Assembly (NCBI GenBank): GCA_903831595.1
Contig: CAIKXY010000008.1
Coordinates: forward strand, 1 to 41,375
Source: an uncultured bacterium
GTDB lineage: Bacteria; Patescibacteriota; Minisyncoccia; Phycocordibacterales; GWA1-40-21
DNA length: 41,375 bases
Direction of reading: 5' to 3'
Shown here: positions 16,591 to 24,060 of the stretch, piece by piece
Layout of the letters: the number at the start of each line of letters is the position of its first letter
Numbering within the stretch: position 1 is the stretch's first letter
Notes under the pieces: model-generated
Database searches by the model: none
Told to the model about the DNA's origin: nothing
The model's input: only the letters and a program-made list of their open reading frames with translations
Translations under genes and position numbers: made by a program

Positions 16591-17282
16591 AAAATAAAAG
16601 AGAAAGAACTGATTGGTTAAAATATTTTTACGCTTTCGTAATTACCGCAGTTATTTTTGGTACAGCCATATACATAAGCAATTATTTTGGTAATCAAAAA
16701 ATGAATCAGCTCAAAGCTACCGAAGACAAAATATCATTAGATATTCTCTCTTCGGAAACCCAATTTTCACTACTAGCGGAATCATCATGTAAAAATATTG
16801 GGGACAACACCCTATCGATGGAAGTTGGCCAACTTGGTGAGAAGCTTTTATATATGGAACAGAAAGTCGGGGCAAAAGATTTAGATTTCCAAAATCTTAA
16901 AACGTATTATTCCCTACTTGAAATAAAGGATTATTTGTTGATGAAAAAAATCAGTCAAAAGTGTAATGATAAAACAGCTTTTATTCTTTATTTTTATTCA
17001 AATCAATCATGCAATGACTGTCAAAATCAGGGATTTGTGCTTACCAAACTCCATGAACTTTACCCTCAGATAAGAATCTATTCTTTTGATTTTGACTATA
17101 ATATTCCTACAATTGAGACCTTAAAATCGATTTACAGTATCAAAAATGAACTACCAGCACTGTACATTAATGGCAAAGTAACATATGGCCTAAAAACACT
17201 TGATCAAATTAAAAAACTCATTCCTGAAACAAAAATTTGGGATAAAGAAGCTGCAGCGACTAGTACGGCAGAAACAAATTAA
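16581..17282 (+). CDS. Membrane-anchored thioredoxin-fold protein
   Basis: 233 residues. One membrane segment (about 14-34), a helical region, then a thioredoxin-like domain (about 130-222): FILYFYSNQSCNDC with Cys144 and Cys147 as a CxxC pair, a second strand RIYSFDFDYN, and a candidate cis-Pro in ELPALYING. The domain would face outside the cell and may act in disulfide chemistry. The two further cysteines (70 and 128) lie before the fold. The gene overlaps the glycosyltransferase by 10 nt, so translation is probably coupled. Its stop is immediately followed by the palindromic element at 17283. Confidence 0.65.
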   Translation: MEIENKRERTDWLKYFYAFVITAVIFGTAIYISNYFGNQKMNQLKATEDKISLDILSSETQFSLLAESSCKNIGDNTLSMEVGQLGEKLLYMEQKVGAKDLDFQNLKTYYSLLEIKDYLLMKKISQKCNDKTAFILYFYSNQSCNDCQNQGFVLTKLHELYPQIRIYSFDFDYNIPTIETLKSIYSIKNELPALYINGKVTYGLKTLDQIKKLIPETKIWDKEAAATSTAETN

Positions 17283-17379
17283 CACCTCCCGGATTTGGCG
17301 ATGACATCGCCAGGTACTTTTCCATCTCATCCGCTAATGGCGTATTCGATACGGAAAAGTCTTTCAAATCTGGGACGTG
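17283..17379. repeat. Palindromic element next to tRNA-Thr, sharing the tRNA 3' end
   Basis: The ends (CACCTCCCGGATTTG at 17283-17297 and CAAATCTGGGACGTG at 17365-17379) pair with two mismatches. Inside are GGCGAT/ATCGCC (17297-17311), ACTTTTCC/GGAAAAGT, and GTATTCGATAC. The left end also matches the tRNA-Thr 3' end at 17396-17410 in 14 of 15 bases as a direct repeat 113 bp away. This looks like a small mobile or attachment-site remnant, or a structured RNA. Confidence 0.6.
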
Positions 17380-17392
17380 AGTCAAGAAGTTG

Positions 17393-17465
17393 AGCCACCT
17401 CCCAGATTTGAACTGGGGACCTTCGCTTTACAAAAGCGCTGCTCTACCAACTGAGCTAAGGTGGC
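17393..17465 (-). tRNA. tRNA-Thr (anticodon TGT)
   Basis: A 73-nt cloverleaf on the minus strand. The acceptor GCCACCT pairs with AGGTGGC; D arm GCTC/GAGC with AGTTGGTA; anticodon loop TTTGTAA giving TGT (reads ACA); T arm CCCAG/CTGGG with loop TTCAAAT. Discriminator is T; CCA is not encoded. The outermost anticodon-stem pair is G-A. This is a likely ligand of the thrS T-box. Confidence 0.95.
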
Positions 17466-17509
17466 ATTCTAACCAATATAATCTAGCAAAAAAATAGAGA
17501 AAATACAAA

Positions 17510-17893
17510 TTATCTAACAGGATTTTTTGTATTCAAAGATTCTTTATATTCTGAAACTTTTTTGAGGAAAAATGATACTGAATTTTTTGTAACATGACTT
17601 GGCTTTTGTGGAGATAAGAAGAAAGCGGGCTGTTTACTATCAAATCTTCTCTTCAAGTAAATACTTTCTCTTTTTATAAATTCTGCAATCAAAACTGATA
17701 ATTTGTGAAAATTTTTGAATTTTATTTTAGAAAATATTTTTCTTCCATGGTGAACAATCTTGTGACAATTTTTGTCATTTTCGCAAACAATATTAGAAAT
17801 CACTTCATGGTGTTTGAATGAAATATTAAAATACTTCATCAAAATCATGACACCTAAGAAAAATAAGGAAATGTAGAACAAAGTTATCGCCAT
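17510..17893 (-). CDS. Small membrane-anchored basic protein, unknown
   Basis: 127 residues, not recognised. A hydrophobic N-terminal segment (about 2-20) is followed by a basic, His- and Lys-rich region (KNCHKIVHHGRKIF) and a Lys/Ser-rich tail. It may be membrane-tethered with the tail inside. It has its own extended -10 promoter (17909-17917) and no ribosome binding site. Base composition resembles the neighbours. Confidence 0.55.
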   Translation of the reverse strand: MAITLFYISLFFLGVMILMKYFNISFKHHEVISNIVCENDKNCHKIVHHGRKIFSKIKFKNFHKLSVLIAEFIKRESIYLKRRFDSKQPAFFLSPQKPSHVTKNSVSFFLKKVSEYKESLNTKNPVR

Positions 17894-17908
17894 AAAATTA
17901 TATATCTA

Positions 17909-17917
17909 ATTATAGCA
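17909..17917 (-). promoter_or_regulatory. Extended -10 promoter of the 17510-17893 gene
   Basis: TGCTATAAT on the minus strand, 15 nt before the ATG; the leader would be about 8 nt. Confidence 0.6.
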
Positions 17918-17948
17918 CAAAATAGGCCAGAAAAACTGGTTAAATAGG

Positions 17949-18536
17949 CTATTTTGCAGTGCTAAATCTGACAAATCGAGCAATTTCTATCTTTTCACCA
18001 AACTTTTGGATAGCATTCTGAATAAGAGTATTTATTGTGATGCTTGGATCTTTAATGAAATCTTGCTCAATTAATATTTTTTCTTTAAAGAATGCGTCGA
18101 GCTTCCCTGCCAATATCTTTTCTCTCATAGCTTCTGGTTTATCTTTAACTTCATCAATAAATGCATCAGAGACTTTTGCTTTTTCTTCTGCTGAAACATC
18201 ATCTTTTTTCACGTACAAAGGATTTGTAGCAGCAATCTGCATAGCTATATCATAAGCTAGTCTTTGAAAATCTTCGTGTTTAGAAACGAAATCTGACTCA
18301 CTGCAAAGCTCAACAAGCACTCCGACTGTTCCAACACCATGGACATAGGAAACAATCCTGCTTGATTTCAAAGTCCTTTCAGCCTTTTTTGCCGCTGTCT
18401 CTGCTCCTTTTTTCTGAAGATAAACCATAGCTTTGCTCATATCTCCTTTTGCGTCTTCAAGAGCTTTTTTACATTGCATTATTGAAATGCCTGTTTTTTC
18501 TCTAAGTTCCTTAACCAATTCCATTGATATTTCCAT
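17949..18536 (-). CDS. tsf: Elongation factor Ts
   Basis: Guanine nucleotide exchange factor of EF-Tu. The N-terminal UBA-like module is clear (VKELREKTGISIMQCKKALE), followed by the core with CSESDFVSKHEDFQRLAYDIAMQIAA. 195 residues is the short bacterial form with one core repeat. It ends with the usual IEKFGEKIEIARF-type strand. An in-frame ATG four codons inside (18524) would also fit as start. It follows rpsB by 62 nt, the conserved rpsB-tsf order. Confidence 0.95.
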   Translation of the reverse strand: MEISMELVKELREKTGISIMQCKKALEDAKGDMSKAMVYLQKKGAETAAKKAERTLKSSRIVSYVHGVGTVGVLVELCSESDFVSKHEDFQRLAYDIAMQIAATNPLYVKKDDVSAEEKAKVSDAFIDEVKDKPEAMREKILAGKLDAFFKEKILIEQDFIKDPSITINTLIQNAIQKFGEKIEIARFVRFSTAK

Positions 18537-18598
18537 AATAAAAAATAAATTATTTTAATAATATTTAATTAAAATTCTTTCCAAAATATCGGAAAAAA

Positions 18599-19309
18599 TT
18601 AAGCTTTAGCTATTTTACCAGCTTTATATGATTTTACTATTTCTGCAATAAAGAATGCAATACTTGAAACAGATGCATCATTTGCAATTATAGGAAAATC
18701 GATATTTTTTATATTACAATCTGTATTTGCTAGAGCAATTACTGGAATTCCAAATTTACCAGCTTCTGCGACTGCGATAAATTCTTTCTTTGGGTCAATT
18801 ACAAATAATGCTTTTGGAGCTTCTTTCATGCTTACGATTCCTGAAAACATTGCATCAAGATTTGCTATTTCTCTATCAATAAGTAGTCTTTCTTTTTTTG
18901 TGTATTTCAAAAGTTCACCTTTTTCTTTTTGTTTTTGTAAATCTTCAAATTTTGCAATTCTCTTTTTAATTTCTGGGAAATTTGTGATAGCACCCCCTAT
19001 CCATCTTCCATCTACATAAGGCATATTGATAGATTCGGCACCAATTTTTAGAGCAGTTTTAGCTTCACTTTTTCCACCTACGAATAGAATCTGTTTACCT
19101 AATTTTGCGATACCGGATACAAATTCTTCTGCTTTCTCAAGCTGTGCAAGTGTTTTTTCAAGGTCAATTATTTCAATTTTATTCTTTGTACCAAAAATAT
19201 ATGGAGTTGTAGAAGCGTCTCTTCTTGATTTTTGATAACCAAAATGTGCCCCTGCTTTGAACATGGCATCAATTCTATCGTTTGTTTTTATTTTCTTTTC
19301 TTCTGTCAT
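18599..19309 (-). CDS. rpsB: 30S ribosomal protein S2
   Basis: Small-subunit protein S2. The start MTEEKKIK is chosen over an in-frame ATG at 19348 because the extended -10 TGATAGTAT (19320-19328) lies between them and AGAHFGYQKSRR then sits near residue 20, as usual. Family marks: FVGGKSEAK, PYVDGRWIGGAITNF, LFVIDPKKE, and PVIALANTDCN. 236 residues is normal. First gene of the rpsB-tsf unit, with a predicted leader of only 3-4 nt. Confidence 0.95.
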   Translation of the reverse strand: MTEEKKIKTNDRIDAMFKAGAHFGYQKSRRDASTTPYIFGTKNKIEIIDLEKTLAQLEKAEEFVSGIAKLGKQILFVGGKSEAKTALKIGAESINMPYVDGRWIGGAITNFPEIKKRIAKFEDLQKQKEKGELLKYTKKERLLIDREIANLDAMFSGIVSMKEAPKALFVIDPKKEFIAVAEAGKFGIPVIALANTDCNIKNIDFPIIANDASVSSIAFFIAEIVKSYKAGKIAKA

Positions 19310-19319
19310 ATGGTAAAGC

Positions 19320-19328
19320 ATACTATCA
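19320..19328 (-). promoter_or_regulatory. Extended -10 promoter of rpsB
   Basis: TGATAGTAT on the minus strand, ending 10 nt before the chosen ATG. It decides the rpsB start. Confidence 0.6.
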
Positions 19329-19362
19329 GAAAAGGGGCCGATTAGCAACCCTTTTTTGCTCT

Positions 19363-20364
19363 TTATTCATCGTCTTCCGCGGAATCCCCAGACTGTGGTT
19401 TACAATCATTCTTTACTACATAATCAACAATATCTACCATTCCATCTCCGGCTAAAATATTCTCAATGTTGTACCAAGAGTGTTTTACTCTATGGTCTGT
19501 AACTCTGTCCTGTAAAATGTTATATGTTCTTATTTTTTCTGATCTGTCAGCTGTTCCAATTTGTTCTTTTCTTTCAAGCGCAAACTTTTTCGCATCTTCT
19601 TCATTCTTTTGCATTTCAAGCTTAGCAATAAGAATCGACATTGCTCTTTCTCTATTTTTTAGTTGGCTTCTTTCTGCTGTTGAACGTACATCAATACCGG
19701 ATGGTTTGTGAACAATTCTTACAGCTGTTTCAACTTTGTTAACGTTTTGTCCTCCAGCACCACCAGAACGAGAAGTTTCTATAAGCAAATCTGAAGGCTT
19801 AATTTCAATCTTTGATTTCTTTCTTATAGGCAAAATTGCAATCGAAGCCGTAGAAGTATGAACTCTTCCAGATTTTTCTGTTTCAGGGACTCTCTGAACT
19901 CGATGTACGCCTGTCTCAAATCTCAATTCTTTGTAGACTTCTTTCCCTTTTATTTCAATTGAAATATCTTTGTAACCACCAAGTGTGGTTTTTGATTCAT
20001 CTACAATATAAAATTGCCATCCTTTTAATTCTGAAACTCTTTTATAAATTCGTAAAAGATCCGCAACAAAAATAGCTGCTTCTTCACCACCGACTCCAGC
20101 ACGAATTTCCATGATAACTTCATTGGGAAATTTTTCTGCATCCTCTTCCACAGCAGTAATACTTTTCATTTGGGCCAATAGATTTTCCTTTTGAGAAACA
20201 ATATTTTTTATTTCTTCCTCGGCTAGAGAAAACATGGCTGGATCTTTCTCTGCCATTTTTTTTATTGACTCTTCCTCATTTTCCAAACGAATATACTCTT
20301 CGGCTAAAAAAGTCGTTTTTTTATTTTTTCTGAACTCTTCAATTAATTCTTGGTTTGGATTCAT
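19363..20364 (-). CDS. prfA: Peptide chain release factor 1
   Basis: Terminates translation at UAA and UAG. 333 residues. The GGQ loop is present ([17 protein letters not shown]), preceded by the codon-recognition domain ([19 protein letters not shown], with PET at the tripeptide-anticodon position typical of RF1, where RF2 has SPF). The N terminus is shortened relative to the usual 360 residues. TATAAT lies 6 nt before the ATG, so the mRNA is probably leaderless. Confidence 0.95.
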   Translation of the reverse strand: MNPNQELIEEFRKNKKTTFLAEEYIRLENEEESIKKMAEKDPAMFSLAEEEIKNIVSQKENLLAQMKSITAVEEDAEKFPNEVIMEIRAGVGGEEAAIFVADLLRIYKRVSELKGWQFYIVDESKTTLGGYKDISIEIKGKEVYKELRFETGVHRVQRVPETEKSGRVHTSTASIAILPIRKKSKIEIKPSDLLIETSRSGGAGGQNVNKVETAVRIVHKPSGIDVRSTAERSQLKNRERAMSILIAKLEMQKNEEDAKKFALERKEQIGTADRSEKIRTYNILQDRVTDHRVKHSWYNIENILAGDGMVDIVDYVVKNDCKPQSGDSAEDDE

Positions 20365-20370
20365 ATAATG

Positions 20371-20376
20371 ATTATA
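20371..20376 (-). promoter_or_regulatory. -10 element of prfA, leaderless
   Basis: TATAAT on the minus strand, 6 nt before the ATG. Confidence 0.6.
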
Positions 20377-20396
20377 TATTTAAATAGGCAAAAATA

Positions 20397-20424
20397 AAAC
20401 CGCACTTTGAAAGCACGGCTTTAT
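20397..20424 (-). terminator. Imperfect terminator after rpmE
   Basis: An interrupted stem (AAA, CCG and CTT pairing with AAG, CGG and TTT) followed on the minus strand by TTTTATTTTTG. It is weak but well placed between rpmE and prfA. Confidence 0.3.
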
Positions 20425-20433
20425 TTAAAATAG

Positions 20434-20676
20434 TTATTTTGCTGATTTAGCTTTTTTTGTTGCTGCTTTTGTGGCGCCAGCTGCCTTTCTTGCTTTGAAT
20501 TTTTCAACCCTTCCAGCAGTATCTAGAACTTTTTCATTCCCAGTGTAAAATGGGTGACAATTACCACAGATTTCAACGTTTATTGTTTCCTTTGTAGAAC
20601 CAAAATTATAAGTAGCCCCGCATACACATGTGGTCTTTGCTTTATCGAAATATTTTGGATGTATATCTTTTTTCAT
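20434..20676 (-). CDS. rpmE: 50S ribosomal protein L31
   Basis: 80 residues. Starts [10 protein letters not shown] as in the family. The zinc-binding form is intact: CVCG near residue 17 and [10 protein letters not shown] near 37, four cysteines. A Lys/Ala-rich tail of about 20 residues extends beyond the core and could contact rRNA. An extended -10 (20685-20693) ends 8 nt before the ATG, so the leader is 1-2 nt. Confidence 0.95.
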   Translation of the reverse strand: MKKDIHPKYFDKAKTTCVCGATYNFGSTKETINVEICGNCHPFYTGNEKVLDTAGRVEKFKARKAAGATKAATKKAKSAK

Positions 20677-20684
20677 AGATTGTT

Positions 20685-20693
20685 ATATTATCA
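20685..20693 (-). promoter_or_regulatory. Extended -10 promoter of rpmE
   Basis: TGATAATAT on the minus strand, 8 nt before the ATG. Confidence 0.55.
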
Positions 20694-20704
20694 GAATTTT
20701 ATGA

Positions 20705-20747
20705 AAAAGCAAGGGCGGCGAGGCTATGCCTCGCCGCCCTTGCTTTT
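20705..20747 (-). terminator. Terminator after the lytic transglycosylase gene
   Basis: Perfect 20-bp stem with loop TAT and flanking A/T runs, readable in both directions. Its core CAAGGGCGGCGAGGC is identical to that at 7291-7305. Confidence 0.9.
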
Positions 20748-20753
20748 ATATTT

Positions 20754-22127
20754 CTACAAACTCAAAGTAGCAATATCTTTTTCAAATTGTAATGCTCTAG
20801 TCAAAACTGAAGCCCCATAGCCATATCTCATTGAGGAGGAAAGCTTTGAACCAGCCAAACTCAATCCTCCATAATATTTTGCGGCTGAACATGACCAAAT
20901 ATCGTTTCTTTTTGTAAAGGCAGTTTTACATCTCGTCTGATTATCTTTTAGAAGTACAGCTGAAGCAGTAAACGCAGCTAAATTTTCAAATGGTGATGGA
21001 TACATCACTCCAATAATATTTGAAACCCTTTGTGTAATACCAGCCCAAGTAATCGGCATAAATTGTGCTGGACCAATGGCTCCACCATAGTTACCATCAC
21101 GACAAATTGCACAAGAGACCGGTGAAATATCTGGATTCAAACCGAGATTGCTCATGATTTGCAAATAAGTAGATTTTTGTGTATCAGACATCACAGTTTT
21201 TCCAGCAACACAAGATGATGCTTGATTGTAAGTGCATTTACCAATATTTTTTCCAATCGTACTATCAACTGCAGATTCCTGAAAAAGTACGGCAAGAACC
21301 AAAGCTGAACTCACACCTATAGTACTTTCATAAGGTTGAATAATTTTTAATGCATCACCAAATGAAATCTCTTCTCCGCCTGCTGTTCTATAAAGCTTAT
21401 TCCTAATTTGATTTTTTAATTTTTCTTTTTCGGCAATCATTTTTTGATATTCTGCTTCTTTATTTTTTGTAATAGAAAGTAGTGTCTGCTTTTCAGTTTT
21501 TAGACCAACGGTAGCAGCTTTGGCTTGTTCTTGCTCGTATTTTAATTTGGCCTCTTGTGCTTGTTTTGTTTCTAAATCTTTCTTTTCTGTTTCTGAAGTC
21601 TTTTTTACACCATTTAATTCATCAATAAGTTCTTTTAGCTTACCATTTATTGTTGCATAGTTGTCTGTGTCAATAAAAAAACTAGATAGACTTTGTTTTG
21701 ATAAAAGTACATTTATTATTGTAGAGTCATCCATAGCATAATCATCGCGCAACATCTTTGCTATAGATTTTTTTATGTTCTCCATTCTATCTGAAAGTTG
21801 CCCTATATATTTTGTCTTTACAACAATATTGTCTCCGAGTTGTTTGATTTTTGCGTTCTTTGCTTTTATCTCAAGCTGTATTTTTGTAATTTTGTAGTTT
21901 AAATCACTTATCGCCGACTGAAGATCGGAGGAAGATTTTTTTGTACTTGAATACTGGCTATTCAATACAGCCAAATCTGCGTCACATTGAGCCGAAATTG
22001 CTTGTAATTCTTGATCACTTTTCCCATCTATATTTGAATCACAAGTAACAGCCACTACTATTAGCGGGCATAGAAACAAAAAAATGCTAAACAACGCTGA
22101 AAATTTGTTTTTATAATAACTCACCAC
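20754..22127 (-). CDS. Secreted coiled-coil lytic transglycosylase-like protein
   Basis: 457 residues. A signal peptide-like N terminus (about 8-27) is followed by a long coiled coil (about 35-245) like the PcsB/CwlO regulatory coils that link hydrolases to division machinery. The C-terminal SLT-like domain has VLFQES with the putative catalytic Glu284, GGAIGPAQFMPITW, and a final KYYGG motif; extra cysteines suggest disulfides. It should cleave peptidoglycan outside the membrane. The start is GTG, with a second GTG next to it; no ATG fits. A TATAGT lies 8 nt upstream. Confidence 0.85.
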   Translation of the reverse strand: MVSYYKNKFSALFSIFLFLCPLIVVAVTCDSNIDGKSDQELQAISAQCDADLAVLNSQYSSTKKSSSDLQSAISDLNYKITKIQLEIKAKNAKIKQLGDNIVVKTKYIGQLSDRMENIKKSIAKMLRDDYAMDDSTIINVLLSKQSLSSFFIDTDNYATINGKLKELIDELNGVKKTSETEKKDLETKQAQEAKLKYEQEQAKAATVGLKTEKQTLLSITKNKEAEYQKMIAEKEKLKNQIRNKLYRTAGGEEISFGDALKIIQPYESTIGVSSALVLAVLFQESAVDSTIGKNIGKCTYNQASSCVAGKTVMSDTQKSTYLQIMSNLGLNPDISPVSCAICRDGNYGGAIGPAQFMPITWAGITQRVSNIIGVMYPSPFENLAAFTASAVLLKDNQTRCKTAFTKRNDIWSCSAAKYYGGLSLAGSKLSSSMRYGYGASVLTRALQFEKDIATLSL

Positions 22128-22135
22128 TATATTTT

Positions 22136-22141
22136 ACTATA
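22136..22141 (-). promoter_or_regulatory. -10 element before the transglycosylase GTG
   Basis: TATAGT on the minus strand, 8 nt before the first GTG; no extended TG, so only tentative. Confidence 0.35.
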
Positions 22142-22167
22142 TTTAGTGAATAAAAAATAGAGAAACA

Positions 22168-22197
22168 AAAATGGCCTCCGCTAGAGGAAACCATTTT
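22168..22197 (-). terminator. Terminator after the 22210 gene
   Basis: Stem AAAATGG/CCATTTT with an inner CCTC/GAGG pairing, followed on the minus strand by TTTTTGTTTC. Confidence 0.6.
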
Positions 22198-22209
22198 ATA
22201 TTTAATTAT

Positions 22210-23049
22210 TTATTTTCTATTTTTACTATCGATAATTTTTTTAGTAATAAAATTATCGATATCTTCAGAATTATAATGTAAATAACCAACTGGACCGGGC
22301 AAACTATGTATGCTATCACGAATTGATATAAGCACTTTCATAATTTTTTTTACATCTTTATCATCCTTACAAACATCAAACCATTTATCAAGAATTTGTA
22401 ATGAATTTATCGGTGGCATTAATGTTAAGCCTTCTTTAAATGCATCAACGTATAAATCAAAAAAAACTGAAAAATCTGATGGTGTTGAACATAAACTATA
22501 CCATTTTTTATATGCTCCATCTAAAATTTCACATTTCTTATCATCAAGTTTTTCTAAAATATACTGTTCCGAATCATCCAATTGTTCTGTGCTATTTAGA
22601 TGCTCATAATTTTTATTAATTTCGTCAATAATTCTTTTAATTTCTGTTATTGAATTAATTGATAAAATTTCATTTTTACACTTAATTAAACTTTCATTAT
22701 ATCTTTCCACAAAATTAATAAATTTTTCGATATTTTTTCTATTATTTTCTATATTGTCTCTTTTCTTATTGTAATCATATTTTGTGTTATCATCCAAGGC
22801 TTTGTCATGTAAAACATCTTTTGCACTCATTTTATTTACATTAAATATTATTTCTTCAAGTGAACGATAATTGTTCATATTTATAGCATCATCTATTGCT
22901 TCTTTAAAAGCGGACATTGCTTCTTTTTTTACAAAACCTTCCACTTTTCCTTTTTTATTTTTGACATTGACAAATTCACCTCTTTTTTCAATAGGCAAAT
23001 CAGAAACCTTTTCAAAGTCTGGATTTGCTGGATTAAATTTTTCCTTCAT
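22210..23049 (-). CDS. Helical cytoplasmic protein of unknown function behind a poly-G promoter
   Basis: I do not recognise this 279-residue protein. It has no signal peptide or membrane segment; it is highly charged and mostly helical, with likely coiled-coil stretches (about residues 85-125 and 130-160). An N-terminal segment (VKNKKGKVEGFVKKEA) may be a small beta unit. There is no clear domain or catalytic motif. What stands out is its promoter: a -35/-10 pair separated by a spacer holding ten consecutive G on the coding strand, the layout of phase-variable promoters. It stands alone between the rplY terminator and its own. Confidence 0.6.
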   Translation of the reverse strand: MKEKFNPANPDFEKVSDLPIEKRGEFVNVKNKKGKVEGFVKKEAMSAFKEAIDDAINMNNYRSLEEIIFNVNKMSAKDVLHDKALDDNTKYDYNKKRDNIENNRKNIEKFINFVERYNESLIKCKNEILSINSITEIKRIIDEINKNYEHLNSTEQLDDSEQYILEKLDDKKCEILDGAYKKWYSLCSTPSDFSVFFDLYVDAFKEGLTLMPPINSLQILDKWFDVCKDDKDVKKIMKVLISIRDSIHSLPGPVGYLHYNSEDIDNFITKKIIDSKNRK

Positions 23050-23083
23050 TTTTTATATATTAATTAATAAATCTAATACTAAT

Positions 23084-23113
23084 ATTTTACCCCCCCCCCA
23101 GAAAATATGTCAA
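23084..23113 (-). promoter_or_regulatory. Promoter with G10 tract in the spacer (putative phase-variable)
   Basis: On the minus strand TTGACA (23108-23113), an 18-nt spacer made of eight mixed bases and ten G (23090-23099), then TAAAAT (23084-23089). The ATG at 23049 would lie about 28 nt behind transcription start. Loss of one G would give the 17-nt optimum; gain would weaken it. Confidence 0.6.
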
Positions 23114-23118
23114 TGTAA

Positions 23119-23159
23119 AATTAAAGGCGGGTTTTGCTTCGCAAAACCCGCCTTTAATT
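23119..23159 (-). terminator. Terminator after rplY
   Basis: Perfect 19-bp stem with loop TTC directly behind the rplY stop; a T run follows on the minus strand and leads straight into the -35 of the poly-G promoter. Confidence 0.9.
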
Positions 23160-23160
23160 A

Positions 23161-23859
23161 TTATTTTCCTGCCTTCGCGTCTTTCTTCTCATCTTTCTTC
23201 GGAGCGGCATCTGCTGCTGGAGCTTCAGCACCTTCCTCACCTTCTTTAGCTTCTTTACCTTTCTTTGCAACTTCGATTGTTGAAAGATCAACTGGAGCTA
23301 CTTCTACAACTTCTTCTTTTGGTTCATATACTGAGGCAACAACATCATCTGCTTTAACTTTCAAAGTAACTCCTTCCGGTAACTTAATACCAGATGCTGT
23401 GACAACACTATCAAATGTCGCAAGACTTGAAATATCAACTTCGAGTTTGTGTGGCAAATCTTTTGGTAAAGCTTCAATTTTAATTTCGTGCATAACTTTT
23501 ACCAAAATACCTCCAAGATCCTTTACGGCTGGAGCTACTCCAATAAATTCAAGTGGAATAGAAATTTCAAGTTTCTTTCCTTTTTCAATAGCATAAAAGT
23601 CTGCGTGTCTTGGCTTGTCCGTGACAGGGTCCAAATCTACTTCGTGAATAAGCACGTCAACATCAATTCCCTGTCCATCAAGGTGCAAAATTGTTGACTC
23701 CCCAGCTTCTTTTAATGTCTTTTCGAAAATTGCGAATGGAAGTTTGATTGGAGTTGAGGCTTCTTTTTTACCATAAAAAACAGCTGGTATTTGCCCTGCT
23801 TTTCTTATTTCTCCCAAACTTTCCTTAACATCTCTTTTTTCAACTTTTAATGTAATCAT
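23161..23859 (-). CDS. rplY: 50S ribosomal protein L25 (CTC form)
   Basis: Binds 5S rRNA. 232 residues: N-terminal L25 domain (GEIRKAGQIPAVFYGKK, residues about 15-31, and VDLDPVTDKPRHADFYAI) and the C-terminal TL5/CTC domain (EFIGVAPAVKDLGGILV, LPHKLEVDISSL). A low-complexity tail rich in Ala, Glu and Lys covers about the last 40 residues. It has an unusually long predicted leader (about 130 nt) for this window. Confidence 0.93.
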   Translation of the reverse strand: MITLKVEKRDVKESLGEIRKAGQIPAVFYGKKEASTPIKLPFAIFEKTLKEAGESTILHLDGQGIDVDVLIHEVDLDPVTDKPRHADFYAIEKGKKLEISIPLEFIGVAPAVKDLGGILVKVMHEIKIEALPKDLPHKLEVDISSLATFDSVVTASGIKLPEGVTLKVKADDVVASVYEPKEEVVEVAPVDLSTIEVAKKGKEAKEGEEGAEAPAADAAPKKDEKKDAKAGK

Positions 23860-23901
23860 ATAATAATGAGAAAATTTTGACTGACTTTAATGTTATTGTT
23901 T

Positions 23902-23976
23902 TTATATACTTTTACTTCTAAATATTAGCCATATTTCTATAAAAAACACCGGCCCCAAAAGCACTCTCAATAACAT
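23902..23976 (-). CDS. Possible 24-aa hydrophobic leader peptide upstream of rplY
   Basis: An ATG frame of 24 codons within the rplY leader encodes a peptide with a hydrophobic centre (VLLGPVFFIEIWLIF). No ribosome binding site is seen, and its reality is uncertain; it is listed because it fills the only long housekeeping leader here. Confidence 0.2.
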   Translation of the reverse strand: MLLRVLLGPVFFIEIWLIFRSKSI

Positions 23977-23998
23977 CAGCAAAAACTTAATCGCGTCA

Positions 23999-24026
23999 AT
24001 TATACATAAATTTAGCAATTAATCAA
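23999..24026 (-). promoter_or_regulatory. Promoter of rplY
   Basis: On the minus strand TTGATT (24021-24026), 16-nt spacer, TATAAT (23999-24004). It implies a leader of about 130 nt before rplY. Confidence 0.55.
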
Positions 24027-24060
24027 GAAATAAATAATAAAGTTTATTTATAAAAAAATA

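Noticed and set aside
16581-17465. Large genomic island inserted at tRNA-Thr
   Set aside because: The att-like repeats bracket only 113 bp, and no integrase or phage gene lies nearby; only a small element is supported.
19310-19348. Longer N terminus for RpsB (MLIGPFSDSM...)
   Set aside because: The extended -10 of rpsB lies inside this extension and it does not match the family; the ATG at 19309 is preferred.
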